NCBI GenBank assembly: GCA_003167305.1 | Contig: PMTP01000187.1 | Location: forward strand, 1-9,310 | Direction of reading: 5' to 3' | Origin: Acidobacteriaceae bacterium | GTDB taxonomy: Bacteria > Acidobacteriota > Terriglobia > Terriglobales > Acidobacteriaceae | Length of the DNA stretch: 9,310 nt | In this document: piece by piece, positions 1-6,319 of the stretch | How the letters are laid out: each line of letters begins with the position of its first letter | Numbering within the stretch: the stretch's first letter is position 1 | Position numbers and translations under genes: made by a program | Notes under the pieces: generated by a model | Database searches by the model: none | Seen by the model: only the letters and a program-made list of their open reading frames with translations | What the model was told of the DNA's origin: nothing

Positions 1-446
1 CTTAACTCGCGCGGCTTTTCGCCTAAATTAGTGAGCTTCACATGCCAGCACTCGAAGGTCTTTCCCAGCGGAACAAAATAAGTGGTCTCGGATCGTATGC
101 CGGCATATTCAGATGAAATGACCGTATAGGCGCTGCCATGGCGGCACTCCGACTTATACTGATCGAGCGGCTTGCCAACCGGCTGCCATGACGCCGACCA
201 GTAGTCCCTGCTGTCGTGGTCATGCAGATAGACGGTTCGGCCCGGCTGGTCCATCGGTAGCGCGTTGAAGCGCAGCCGCATGAAACGCCCCATGGCCGCC
301 GATTTATAGAAACTATATCCACCAGCATTATTGGTGATGATAGCGCCATATTCCGTCGAGCCCAGATAGTTACTCCACGACCTGGGAGTATCTGGACGAG
401 TAATTACATACTCTTTGTTCGCGTCGTCAAAGTATCCGAATTGCAT
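1..446 (-). CDS. GH94 family glycoside phosphorylase (cellobiose-phosphorylase-like), N-terminal part, runs off left edge
   Basis: The first 148 codons read open from the ATG at 446 to the window edge with no stop. The protein opens MQFGYFDDANKEYVITRPDT, followed by NYLG, then TNNAGGYSFYK (about residues 39-49), and later a Trp/Tyr-rich stretch (DYWSASWQPVG). This is the characteristic N-terminal beta-sandwich opening of glycosyltransferase-36/GH94 enzymes. They split beta-linked disaccharides such as cellobiose or longer cellodextrins with phosphate, giving a sugar 1-phosphate plus a free sugar in the cytosol. The catalytic (alpha/alpha)6 barrel and its Asp acid lie beyond the edge, so substrate cannot be assigned. 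AGAGGA lies about 10 nt upstream of the ATG. The gene starts 36 nt after the symporter stop, so the two are probably cotranscribed and the symporter likely brings in its substrate. Family call is confident; the substrate is inferred. Confidence 0.88.
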   Translation of the reverse strand, partial: MQFGYFDDANKEYVITRPDTPRSWSNYLGSTEYGAIITNNAGGYSFYKSAAMGRFMRLRFNALPMDQPGRTVYLHDHDSRDYWSASWQPVGKPLDQYKSECRHGSAYTVISSEYAGIRSETTYFVPLGKTFECWHVKLTNLGEKPREL

Positions 447-482
447 TGGCAAGCTATCCTCTTTTTGTTCGCAGTGCCGCTA

Positions 483-1910
483 TTAGGCAGACGCCGCCGC
501 TTCTCCCTTTGCCTGCCTTACCAGCAACTCGCCCTGCATCTTCTTCATCCTGGCTTCGTTGAGCGGATAGAAGATCAGGCCCACTCCGGTAAGCAGGAAG
601 GCTACAGCGGGAATAAAAGTAAACAGAAGCAGGATGCCATGCAGAGCATGCGGCGTCTGAGCTACGCTGGCCTGGTATCCAAATTGAGCGAGCATCCAGA
701 CCGTCACCGGTCCGCCGATGGCCCATCCGAGTTTGTTAGACATGCCCGCCGCCGAGAAGACCAGACCGGTGGCCCGGCGGCCAGTGCGCCACTCAGAGTA
801 ATCAGCGGAGTCGGCGAACATCGCCCACAGCACCGCGGAGGTCGGCCCTGTTACCGCGCTATATAGCACTTGAAAAGCAAACATCAGCACCACTTGCTCC
901 GGCCTTACCCAGTAAGAAACGGCCAGGAAGAGCGAACCCAGCGCCGCCAGGCCGATGTAGGTTGCCTTCCTTCCGGCAAATCGCGTGACGTATTGAATAA
1001 GTACGGTCCCGAGGAGCGACATCAGCGTGCCGGCAACCATGAACGCGGCGGCCAGCTTTTCATTGCCCACGTAGTACTGGAAGTAATAGAGGATGGCGCC
1101 GCTGCGGATGGCAACCGCGCAGACAGTCAGAGTTCCCATCCCAAAAAGGATGAGCCACGGCACGTTGGTTGCCAGATCCTTCAGATCCTGACTGAGCGTG
1201 CTCTTCTCCTGGAAGGGTTGTACCCGCTCGCGCGTGAGCGCGAAGGTGAGGAAGAACAGCGCGGTTGCCGCAACGGCATAGATGCCCATCGTCAACTGAT
1301 AGCCATGGGCTTTGGCCACTGCCAGCAGCTCCGGCCCCATCTGCGGCTTGACTCTTCCGAAGTAGTCCACCAGGTAGAGCGTATAAGTCTGGACGACCAG
1401 ACCAGCCGCAAAGGCAAACGCGAACCGGTACGATGAGACGCTGGTGCGTTCCTGCGAATCGGAAGATATCACGCCCATCAATGCCGAATAGGGGATGTTG
1501 ATTGCCGAATAGACCATCATCATCAAGCACAGCGTGATGTAGGCGTAGATCAGCTTTCCGTTGGGGCTGAAGGAGGGCGTGGTAAAGGTCAGTACGCTGA
1601 TGATGCCGAAGGGAACCGCAAACCAAAGGAGGTAGGGACGGAATTTGCCCCATCGCGTTTTAGTCCTGTCGCCCAGAACGCCCATGAACAAGTCGAAGCC
1701 CATGTCGAGAATGCGCGTCAGCAGAAGCAGGACCGCGAGCTTCTGCAGCAATGTGCGTTCCAGCGCGGCATCGGGAGTATAGAAGAAGACGTCGGTATAA
1801 AACTTGCTCTGAAAATAAATAAAGGTCATCCAAAACAGATTGGAGGCCGCGTCGCCGAAGGCATAGCCAGTCTTCTCGTAAAACGTCAGTTTTTGAGTTT
1901 TAGAATTCAT
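483..1910 (-). CDS. GPH-family sugar:cation symporter (MelB/XynP-like MFS transporter)
   Basis: This 475-aa polytopic membrane protein shows the glycoside-pentoside-hexuronide symporter hallmarks (TC 2.A.2). GYAFGDAASN sits at residues 15-24 in TM1. The loop from TRILDMGFDLFMG to DRTKTRWGKFRPYLLW spans 65-96, with the conserved Asp and the Arg/Lys loop. NIPYSALMGVISSD is at 138-151, and WAMFADSADYSEWRTGRRATG at 362-382. About twelve hydrophobic segments are visible, and the length is typical of MelB/XynP/LacS core domains. There is no C-terminal EIIA domain. These proteins couple uptake of glycosides to Na+ or H+ across the inner membrane. GAGGA lies 7 nt before the ATG, supporting this start. 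The GH94 gene follows 36 nt downstream, suggesting import of a disaccharide for phosphorolysis. The exact sugar and coupling ion are not readable. Confidence 0.92.
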   Translation of the reverse strand: MNSKTQKLTFYEKTGYAFGDAASNLFWMTFIYFQSKFYTDVFFYTPDAALERTLLQKLAVLLLLTRILDMGFDLFMGVLGDRTKTRWGKFRPYLLWFAVPFGIISVLTFTTPSFSPNGKLIYAYITLCLMMMVYSAINIPYSALMGVISSDSQERTSVSSYRFAFAFAAGLVVQTYTLYLVDYFGRVKPQMGPELLAVAKAHGYQLTMGIYAVAATALFFLTFALTRERVQPFQEKSTLSQDLKDLATNVPWLILFGMGTLTVCAVAIRSGAILYYFQYYVGNEKLAAAFMVAGTLMSLLGTVLIQYVTRFAGRKATYIGLAALGSLFLAVSYWVRPEQVVLMFAFQVLYSAVTGPTSAVLWAMFADSADYSEWRTGRRATGLVFSAAGMSNKLGWAIGGPVTVWMLAQFGYQASVAQTPHALHGILLLFTFIPAVAFLLTGVGLIFYPLNEARMKKMQGELLVRQAKGEAAASA

Positions 1911-1972
1911 GAATGAGTCCTCTTGTTCAGGGCCACAGCGACGCGACGCAGCGCAGCCGCCTCACGCGTGCC

Positions 1973-1978
1973 AGTATA
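1973..1978 (-). promoter_or_regulatory. Candidate -10 element for the symporter/GH94 operon
   Basis: On the minus strand this reads TATACT, preceded directly by TG. It lies in the 164-nt gap between the glycerate kinase stop and the symporter start, and would give a leader of roughly 55 nt. No good -35 hexamer sits at 16-18 nt spacing (TCTGAC is about 15 nt away), so an activator or an alternative promoter remains possible. Weak call. Confidence 0.3.
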
Positions 1979-2013
1979 CATGAAAGAGATAAGGTCAGAT
2001 CGTTATGGCGCGC

Positions 2014-2027
2014 ACGGCAAGTGCCGT
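2014..2027. promoter_or_regulatory. 14-bp palindrome upstream of the symporter, candidate operator
   Basis: ACGGCA-AG-TGCCGT is a perfect 6-2-6 inverted repeat. It lies about 36 nt upstream of the candidate -10 element of the symporter gene, and downstream of the glycerate kinase stop. Size and position suit a dimeric regulator such as a LacI- or GntR-type protein, but no regulator gene is in view. With no T run it is unlikely to be a terminator. It could also occur by chance in GC-rich DNA. Confidence 0.25.
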
Positions 2028-2074
2028 CCATACAACAGTAACTCCGCAGAAGTTGCGGGCGTGCGCGAGCCGTG

Positions 2075-3529
2075 CTATTCGTTATCGGCGATCAGCAGTC
2101 GCAGATCGCGCAGGTTTTGGCCGGTGGGTCCGGTGACTACGGCGTCGCCCAAGGCGGTGAACATGGGACAGGCGTCGAAGGCGGCCAGCGAGGACTTCAG
2201 GTGGAATCCGAAGGAGTGGGCGCGGGAGACGGTGGTGGGATCGGCGACGGCGCCAGCGGACCGGGTGTTTCCGTCAATGCCATCGGAACCGGCGCTGAGC
2301 ACGGTCAACCGTTCGCCCGGATAGCTCTCCAGCTCCAGCGCGCACTCCATGACAAACTGCTGGTTGCGGCCTCCGGCACCGGGCGCGCGGTCGAGGGTGA
2401 CCGTGACCTCGCCGACCGAAATCAGGCAGAGCTTCGGATGGTTGGCGCGCAGTTCGTGGAAGCGCTCCAGCAGGTAGCGGGCGGCATCGGCGTAATCCCA
2501 GTCGTCGCACGTATTATCGACCTCCGCGTGAAAGCCGGCCTTCTCCGCCAGCAGACGGGCATTCTCCGCTAGGTCGTGGCTGGAAAGGAGAATCTCGAAG
2601 ACCGAATCGCGGAAGGGTGCATCCTCTTCGCTCATGGAGGCGGCTGTGGTGATGCGGCGCGCGGGCATGGCGCCCAGCTTGGGCAACTTGGCGAAGAAAG
2701 GCGGACGCCAGCGCTTGTTGCCGGGCGATTCGGGCAGGTCTTCGCGCTCGAAGAATGTGCGGATGGAAGGCGGAAGTTTGGGTGCCAGATCGTACTTTTC
2801 CAGCAGGGCGCGCACCTCGGCTACGGTAGAGTGATCGGGAGACGTGGGACCGGAGGAGAGCGCGTCAAGCGAGCGCAGCGGCACGTCGGGCAGCAGCAGG
2901 CTGACCTTGGCCGCCTCCGGAGCGGCGATGGCGAGCCGCCCGCCCTTGACCGCGGAGAAATGCTTGCGCAGGGTATTGACCTCGCTGATGGGCGCGCCCG
3001 AGGCGAGCAGCAACTGATGGAAGACGATGGTGTCATCGAGCGAGATGCGCGGGTCCAGCGGCAGGTCGAAGAGGGCCGAGCCTCCGCCAGAGATGAGGAA
3101 GAAGACGAGCGTATCTTTGCGGGCTCTGCGCAGCATGGCCAGCGCGGCGCGGGCCGCGGCGAAGGAGTTTTCGTTGGGCGACGGGTGGCCGCCCTCGAAG
3201 TAGCGAAAGCGCCAACTGCGGCTCCTGGGAAGCTGGTTGGAGCAGCAGATGCCGCGCAGGCCATTGCGGCGGCTCATGCGACTGAGCAGCACTTCAAGCA
3301 TGGGGCCAGCTGCCTTGCCCAGCGCGATGACCATCACCTTCTTGTAATGGGAGAGGCAGATCGAATCCGGCCCGCTGCCGTCGGGCAGGAGGCGATGCAG
3401 CGTAACGCCCTCAAAGCGGAGGCGGCGGTCGAAGGCCGAGGCAATGCTACAGGCCTTGATAGCGCCGGTAAAAATCTCAGTGGCAGTATCGTGCAGAGTA
3501 TCGAGGGCGAAATCGCTGACGGGAGTCAT
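2075..3529 (-). CDS. Glycerate 2-kinase, DUF4147/MOFRL family (TtuD/GckA type)
   Basis: This 484-aa cytosolic kinase phosphorylates D-glycerate with ATP to 2-phosphoglycerate, feeding lower glycolysis from serine, glyoxylate or sugar-acid breakdown. An N-terminal DUF4147 domain carries ALGKAAGP (about 69-76, with the conserved Lys), GGHPSPNE (113-120), FFLISGGGSAL (143-153), LRKHFSAVKGGRLA (187-200) and SSGPTSP (225-231). The C-terminal MOFRL domain has GEVTVTL (373-379), GAGGRNQQ (384-391), GSDGIDGNTRSAGA (414-427) and TGPTGQNLRDL (466-476). The length is somewhat above the usual 420-450. I chose the ATG at 3529 because AAGGAG lies 8 nt upstream; a TTG at 3550 would sit upstream of that ribosome site. 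The start overlaps the stop of a short upstream ORF (ATGA). The symporter gene follows 164 nt downstream on the same strand. Confidence 0.93.
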   Translation of the reverse strand: MTPVSDFALDTLHDTATEIFTGAIKACSIASAFDRRLRFEGVTLHRLLPDGSGPDSICLSHYKKVMVIALGKAAGPMLEVLLSRMSRRNGLRGICCSNQLPRSRSWRFRYFEGGHPSPNENSFAAARAALAMLRRARKDTLVFFLISGGGSALFDLPLDPRISLDDTIVFHQLLLASGAPISEVNTLRKHFSAVKGGRLAIAAPEAAKVSLLLPDVPLRSLDALSSGPTSPDHSTVAEVRALLEKYDLAPKLPPSIRTFFEREDLPESPGNKRWRPPFFAKLPKLGAMPARRITTAASMSEEDAPFRDSVFEILLSSHDLAENARLLAEKAGFHAEVDNTCDDWDYADAARYLLERFHELRANHPKLCLISVGEVTVTLDRAPGAGGRNQQFVMECALELESYPGERLTVLSAGSDGIDGNTRSAGAVADPTTVSRAHSFGFHLKSSLAAFDACPMFTALGDAVVTGPTGQNLRDLRLLIADNE

Positions 3530-3657
3530 GAACAGTGCTCCTTCAGCCAACCGGCGAGCGCCGCGTGCAATGGCTCGAGCTGACAGGAATATAGGTGATT
3601 GGCGCGGGGAAGGAGCGTCCCCAGTTTCGGCTCGGCGGCGTGTGCTGTCGTAGTCAT
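3526..3657 (-). CDS. Possible 43-aa coupled small ORF before the glycerate kinase
   Basis: A 43-residue ORF starts at the ATG at 3657, which has GGAG 6 nt upstream, and ends in a TGA overlapping the glycerate kinase ATG (ATGA). The peptide begins MTTTAHAAEPKLGTLL and ends LAGWLKEHCS. I recognise no family, TM segment or signal peptide. The overlap and ribosome site would suit a translationally coupled small protein or leader peptide. Against it, the kinase has its own strong AAGGAG inside this ORF, and the peptide composition is unremarkable. The frame stays open upstream to 3738, but that extension crosses the AT-rich palindrome and a candidate -10, so it is unlikely to be translated. It may be only a 5' leader. 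Confidence 0.3.
   Translation of the reverse strand: MTTTAHAAEPKLGTLLPRANHLYSCQLEPLHAALAGWLKEHCS
3538..3543 (-). promoter_or_regulatory. Ribosome binding site that fixes the glycerate kinase start
   Basis: AAGGAG on the minus strand lies 8 nt before the ATG at 3529. It selects that ATG over the in-frame TTG at 3550, which lies upstream of the site. It falls within the short upstream ORF. Confidence 0.7.
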
Positions 3658-3683
3658 TCCAGACTCCATTCTACGCGCAACCC

Positions 3684-3699
3684 ATAAAGATTTCTTTAT
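3684..3699. promoter_or_regulatory. AT-rich 16-bp palindrome over a candidate promoter, upstream of the glycerate kinase
   Basis: ATAAAGA-TT-TCTTTAT is a perfect 7-2-7 inverted repeat in otherwise GC-rich DNA. On the minus strand it overlaps TATAAA (3695-3700), a plausible -10 that would place transcription start about 30 nt before the small ORF. A repressor bound here would cover the promoter. No convincing -35 is found at normal spacing. No T-tract geometry follows on either strand to suggest a terminator. Confidence 0.35.
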
Positions 3700-3801
3700 A
3701 TCGGGGGCGGTCCCGTGGCGTGTCCCAAAGTGAGTCACCGCAGCCCGCCGCCGCTGAAGCCCAACTCCGGCGTAACCCAGTAGGGCGAGAACAGATTAGG
3801 G

Positions 3802-3807
3802 TATTCT
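3802..3807 (+). promoter_or_regulatory. Candidate -10 for the M20 gene, possibly giving a leaderless mRNA
   Basis: TATTCT lies 6 nt before the ATG at 3814. If it is the -10, transcription would start at or next to the initiation codon. No clear -35 was found, and no strong ribosome site precedes the ATG, which fits leaderless initiation but does not prove it. Confidence 0.25.
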
Positions 3808-3813
3808 GACAGT

Positions 3814-4872
3814 ATGATGATTGATCTTCCGCCGAATTCCCCCGCCGTGAATGAACTTGATCCCATTCGCTTTACTCGTCAATTGTGCGAGATCGAATCC
3901 ACCACCTACCACGAGGGGGCGGTGGGCGATTTTCTGGCGGATTTTCTCGGTGCGCGCGGCTGGGCCGTGGAAAAAACGCCGGTCGAACAGCCGAAGGAGA
4001 ACGCCGGCGGCGGCCCGCGATGGAACGTCTATGCGGGCGTGGCCGGCGAGAGGCCTGATCTGGTTTTTTCCACCCACATGGACACCGTGCCGCCCTACAT
4101 TCATTTCAACGAGGATGAGGAGTTCCTTTATGGACGAGGCGTTTGCGACGCCAAGGGCATTTTGGCCGCGCAGGTGGCCGCCGCCGAGGCGCTGCGCGCG
4201 GCGGGCTTTCGTGTTGGAATGCTGTTTGTCTCAGGCGAGGAGCGCGATTCGGCCGGCGCAATCGCCGCCAATCTTGCTTCCAAGGGCAGCCGCTTTCTCA
4301 TCAACGGCGAGCCGACCGACAACCGCCTAGCGCTGGCCTCGAAGGGCGCTTTGCGCGCGGCCTTCAAATCTACCGGCAAGATGGCCCACTCGGCCTATCC
4401 CGAACTGGGCGAGAGCGCGGTACACAAGCTGATTGAAGTGCTGGCAAGAGTGCTGGCGATGCCGCTGCGGGAGCTGGAGGGCATTGGACCGAGCACGCTG
4501 AACATCGGCCAGATTCACGGCGGCCACGCCCCCAACGTGATCGCCGACAAGGCCGAGGCGCAAGTGCTGGTGCGCACGGTGACCGACTCCGGCCCGGTGC
4601 GCGCTCAGTTGACCGCACTCGCCGGCGATCTGGCAGAGGTGGAGTTCACGCTCGACACCCCCTTCGTTCGCCTGCGCGCCGTCGAGGGGCTGCCCACTAT
4701 GATCGCCAAGTTCTCCACCGACATTCCTCAACTCTCGAATTGGGGCGAGCCGCTGCTGCTGGGGCCGGGGTCGATTCACGTGGCTCACACGCCCTTTGAG
4801 AAGCTGGCGAAGAAGGAGCTGCTGGAGGCGGTCGAGCTGTACATCAAGGTGGGAAAACAGTTACTGGGGTGA
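3814..4872 (+). CDS. M20 family metallopeptidase/deacylase (ArgE/DapE-like)
   Basis: This 352-aa cytosolic di-zinc hydrolase shows all M20 ligands in order: His88 and Asp90 in STHMDTVP, bridging Asp112 in GRGVCDAKG, general base Glu142 and metal Glu143 in SGEERDSAG, Glu166 in NGEPTDN, and His325 in HVAHTPFEK. The inserted dimerisation domain (about 173-285) contains AHSAYPELGESA with its conserved His. Relatives remove acetyl or succinyl groups from amino acids (ArgE, DapE, LysK) or act as carboxypeptidases or dipeptidases. Nothing here fixes the substrate, and no arginine or lysine biosynthesis gene is adjacent. The length is close to short ArgE/LysK-type members. ATG codons at 3814 and 3817 are both possible and neither has a good ribosome site; an in-frame GTG lies at 3847. 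The gene appears monocistronic and converges on the Rrf2 gene 14 nt away. Confidence 0.9.
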   Translation: MMIDLPPNSPAVNELDPIRFTRQLCEIESTTYHEGAVGDFLADFLGARGWAVEKTPVEQPKENAGGGPRWNVYAGVAGERPDLVFSTHMDTVPPYIHFNEDEEFLYGRGVCDAKGILAAQVAAAEALRAAGFRVGMLFVSGEERDSAGAIAANLASKGSRFLINGEPTDNRLALASKGALRAAFKSTGKMAHSAYPELGESAVHKLIEVLARVLAMPLRELEGIGPSTLNIGQIHGGHAPNVIADKAEAQVLVRTVTDSGPVRAQLTALAGDLAEVEFTLDTPFVRLRAVEGLPTMIAKFSTDIPQLSNWGEPLLLGPGSIHVAHTPFEKLAKKELLEAVELYIKVGKQLLG

Positions 4873-4886
4873 GCAGCGGCCGCGTC

Positions 4887-5357
4887 TCAGGCAGGTTCGG
4901 AGCTTTCGGCGGTGACCCGCGTCCGCGGAGCAACCGCTTCAATCGCCAAATCGGCGACGGTGGCCGTGTTCAGCACCCCCAGCATGGCCTCCTGTGCTCT
5001 CACCCAGACGGGGTGCGCGGGGCAATTTGACTTGCGGCTGCAGGAGGCCCCGTGGACGAGACAGAGGTTCAGACAGATGGGACCTTCAATAGCCTCGATC
5101 ACGGTGCGAACCGAAGCCCTGCGGCCGGAAGAAAGCATCTCAAAGCCTCCCGCCTGGCCGCGGCGGGAAGCAAGGAATCCGGCGCGGCACAAGGCTTGCA
5201 GAACCTTGGAAAGAAAGCTCTCCGGCGCACCGGTGGCGCGGGCCAGCGAGGGCAGGCGCGCGCGCTGATGAGCGGGCAGGGAGGCCAGATGGATCATCAC
5301 GCGCACCCCATAGTCGGCGGCCCGGGTGAGCTGCATGGTAGAGCCGGATTGTCCCAT
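4887..5357 (-). CDS. Rrf2 family transcriptional regulator, probably Fe-S binding
   Basis: This 156-aa regulator has an N-terminal winged helix. MQLTRAADYGVRVMIHLA begins at residue 8, the recognition region is PESFLSKVLQALCRAGFLAS (45-64), and the wing is RRGQAGGF. After the linker helix (VIEAIEGPICLNLC) come Cys95, Cys99, Cys106, Cys112 and His115. The Cys106-X5-Cys112-X2-His115 spacing equals that of the IscR ligands, so a cluster-sensing role for iron, redox or NO is likely. The first ligand (Cys99 or Cys95) is placed slightly differently. I chose the ATG at 5357 because GGAGGG precedes it at suitable spacing. The frame is open upstream to 5465 but there overlaps the preceding gene. It follows the nth-like gene by 29 nt and is probably cotranscribed. 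Its targets cannot be read here. Confidence 0.9.
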   Translation of the reverse strand: MGQSGSTMQLTRAADYGVRVMIHLASLPAHQRARLPSLARATGAPESFLSKVLQALCRAGFLASRRGQAGGFEMLSSGRRASVRTVIEAIEGPICLNLCLVHGASCSRKSNCPAHPVWVRAQEAMLGVLNTATVADLAIEAVAPRTRVTAESSEPA

Positions 5358-5373
5358 CGATTCGCTTCCCTCC

Positions 5374-5384
5374 AACATGATGTT
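5374..5384. promoter_or_regulatory. Short palindrome next to the rrf2 ribosome site
   Basis: AACAT-G-ATGTT (plus strand) is a 5-1-5 inverted repeat in the 29-nt gap between the nth-like stop and the rrf2 start. It directly abuts the GGAGGGA ribosome site. It could be part of an autoregulatory operator, but it is short enough to occur by chance. Confidence 0.15.
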
Positions 5385-5386
5385 AA

Positions 5387-6103
5387 TCAATCGTAACGCG
5401 TAAGGCCGCCGGTGGACAGATCCCCGGCCAGCGGGCAATTGGCGCAACGAGCAGTTCTGCCGCAATGAGCCTTGCCCACGGCAACCGTGAGGGCATGAAA
5501 CTCATTGAAGAGTCGCGCCTGGTTCTTCGCGGCGTCGAAGGCAAAGGCATGACGGGTGAGATCGGCCAGGGAGTTATACCCCTTGCGATTGCGGCCGGGC
5601 GGAGGCGTCAGAAGCCGGTGGCGCTCGGCAATGCGGCGAAGGTACTCGTCGGCGACGGGGACGGGATGGCCGAGAGCGTAAAGCAGGATCGCGTCGGCGG
5701 TCTCCGGACCCACGCCGGGCAGGGAGAGCAGGCGTCGGCGCAAAGCGTCAGTGGGGCTGGCGGCAAGGAGTTCGAGCGAACCGCCGAACTCGGCGTCGAG
5801 CAGGTCGACAAATGCCTTGAGCGCGGGCGCCTTGCGGGTGGGAAAGCCGGAGGGTTGAATGAGGCGCTGCAACTCATCCAGAGGGATGGAGCGCAGACCG
5901 TCCACGGTCAGTGCGCCGGCAGCGCGCAGGTTAGCCAGAGAGCGCTCGACGGCCTTCCAGGCTGTGTTCTGTGTGAGGTAAGCGCCGAGGATCATTTCAA
6001 AAGGAGTCTCGGCCGGCCACCAGTGCTGAGGGCCGTAGGCTGCGCTTAGCTGATCGTGCATGCGGCGCAGGCGCTGGGTGGGAGTGAGTCGGGTCGAGGT
6101 CAC
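5387..6103 (-). CDS. Endonuclease III-like HhH-GPD DNA glycosylase (divergent, MagIII-type active site)
   Basis: This 238-aa protein of the HhH-GPD base-excision-repair superfamily starts its core at YGPQHWWPAETPFEMILGAY (23-42), followed by LTQNTAW (43-49). The helix-hairpin-helix is LPGVGPETADAILLYALG (128-145). The catalytic Asp is Asp152 in PVADEY. Classical Nth has a Lys in GRKTAN for its lyase step; here the equivalent position is Glu134. This suggests a monofunctional glycosylase, as in MagIII 3-methyladenine glycosylases. The C-terminal cluster motif has Cys214, Cys220 and Cys223, but no fourth Cys where Nth has one (PLAGDL follows). The GTG at 6103 is preferred because AAGG lies 6 nt upstream; a GTG at 6130 is also possible. 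It sits 29 nt before rrf2 and is divergent from the ferritin gene. The damaged base it removes is unknown. Confidence 0.82.
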   Translation of the reverse strand: MTSTRLTPTQRLRRMHDQLSAAYGPQHWWPAETPFEMILGAYLTQNTAWKAVERSLANLRAAGALTVDGLRSIPLDELQRLIQPSGFPTRKAPALKAFVDLLDAEFGGSLELLAASPTDALRRRLLSLPGVGPETADAILLYALGHPVPVADEYLRRIAERHRLLTPPPGRNRKGYNSLADLTRHAFAFDAAKNQARLFNEFHALTVAVGKAHCGRTARCANCPLAGDLSTGGLTRYD

Positions 6104-6130
6104 GGCTGGCCTTAGGATGGAGGAATTCAC

Positions 6131-6319
6131 TCGGCTTCAGAAACGCATCGAGACCGTACGGGATTCGGTGGCGGACTCACTCATTCGCCTGGACGGACAT
6201 TGTGGCGATGGTCAATTCCGCTCAGACCTCAGGAGACCTCGGAACTACAAACGTGATAGCCCTCAAAGGCGCAATCTTAACCTTAACCTGCCAGCGTGCA
6301 TGAAGGAAAGGAAAATGAT
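6131..6319. other. Divergent intergenic region between the nth-like and ferritin-like genes
   Basis: About 190-215 nt separate the two divergent genes, so promoters for both should lie here. I see two direct copies of AGACCTC (near 6225-6240) and a short tandem CTTAACCTTAACC (near 6278-6290), but no clean sigma-70 hexamer pair on either strand. No tRNA or small gene is apparent. Confidence 0.4.

Noticed and set aside
870..1436. 188-codon plus-strand ORF antisense to the symporter
   Set aside because: Shadow of the symporter frame; composition (His/Gln/Arg-rich) and lack of motifs do not suggest a protein.
2576..3583. 335-codon plus-strand ORF antisense to the glycerate kinase
   Set aside because: It mirrors the kinase codons, its protein is a low-complexity Gly/Ala/Arg/Gln mix with no known motif, and the minus-strand kinase has every family motif.
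4876..4883. GCGGCCGC palindrome between the convergent M20 and rrf2 genes as a terminator
   Set aside because: It is only an 8-bp loopless palindrome without a T run on either side.
5465..6049. 194-codon plus-strand ORF antisense to the nth-like gene
   Set aside because: The minus strand has the HhH-GPD motifs; the plus translation has none.
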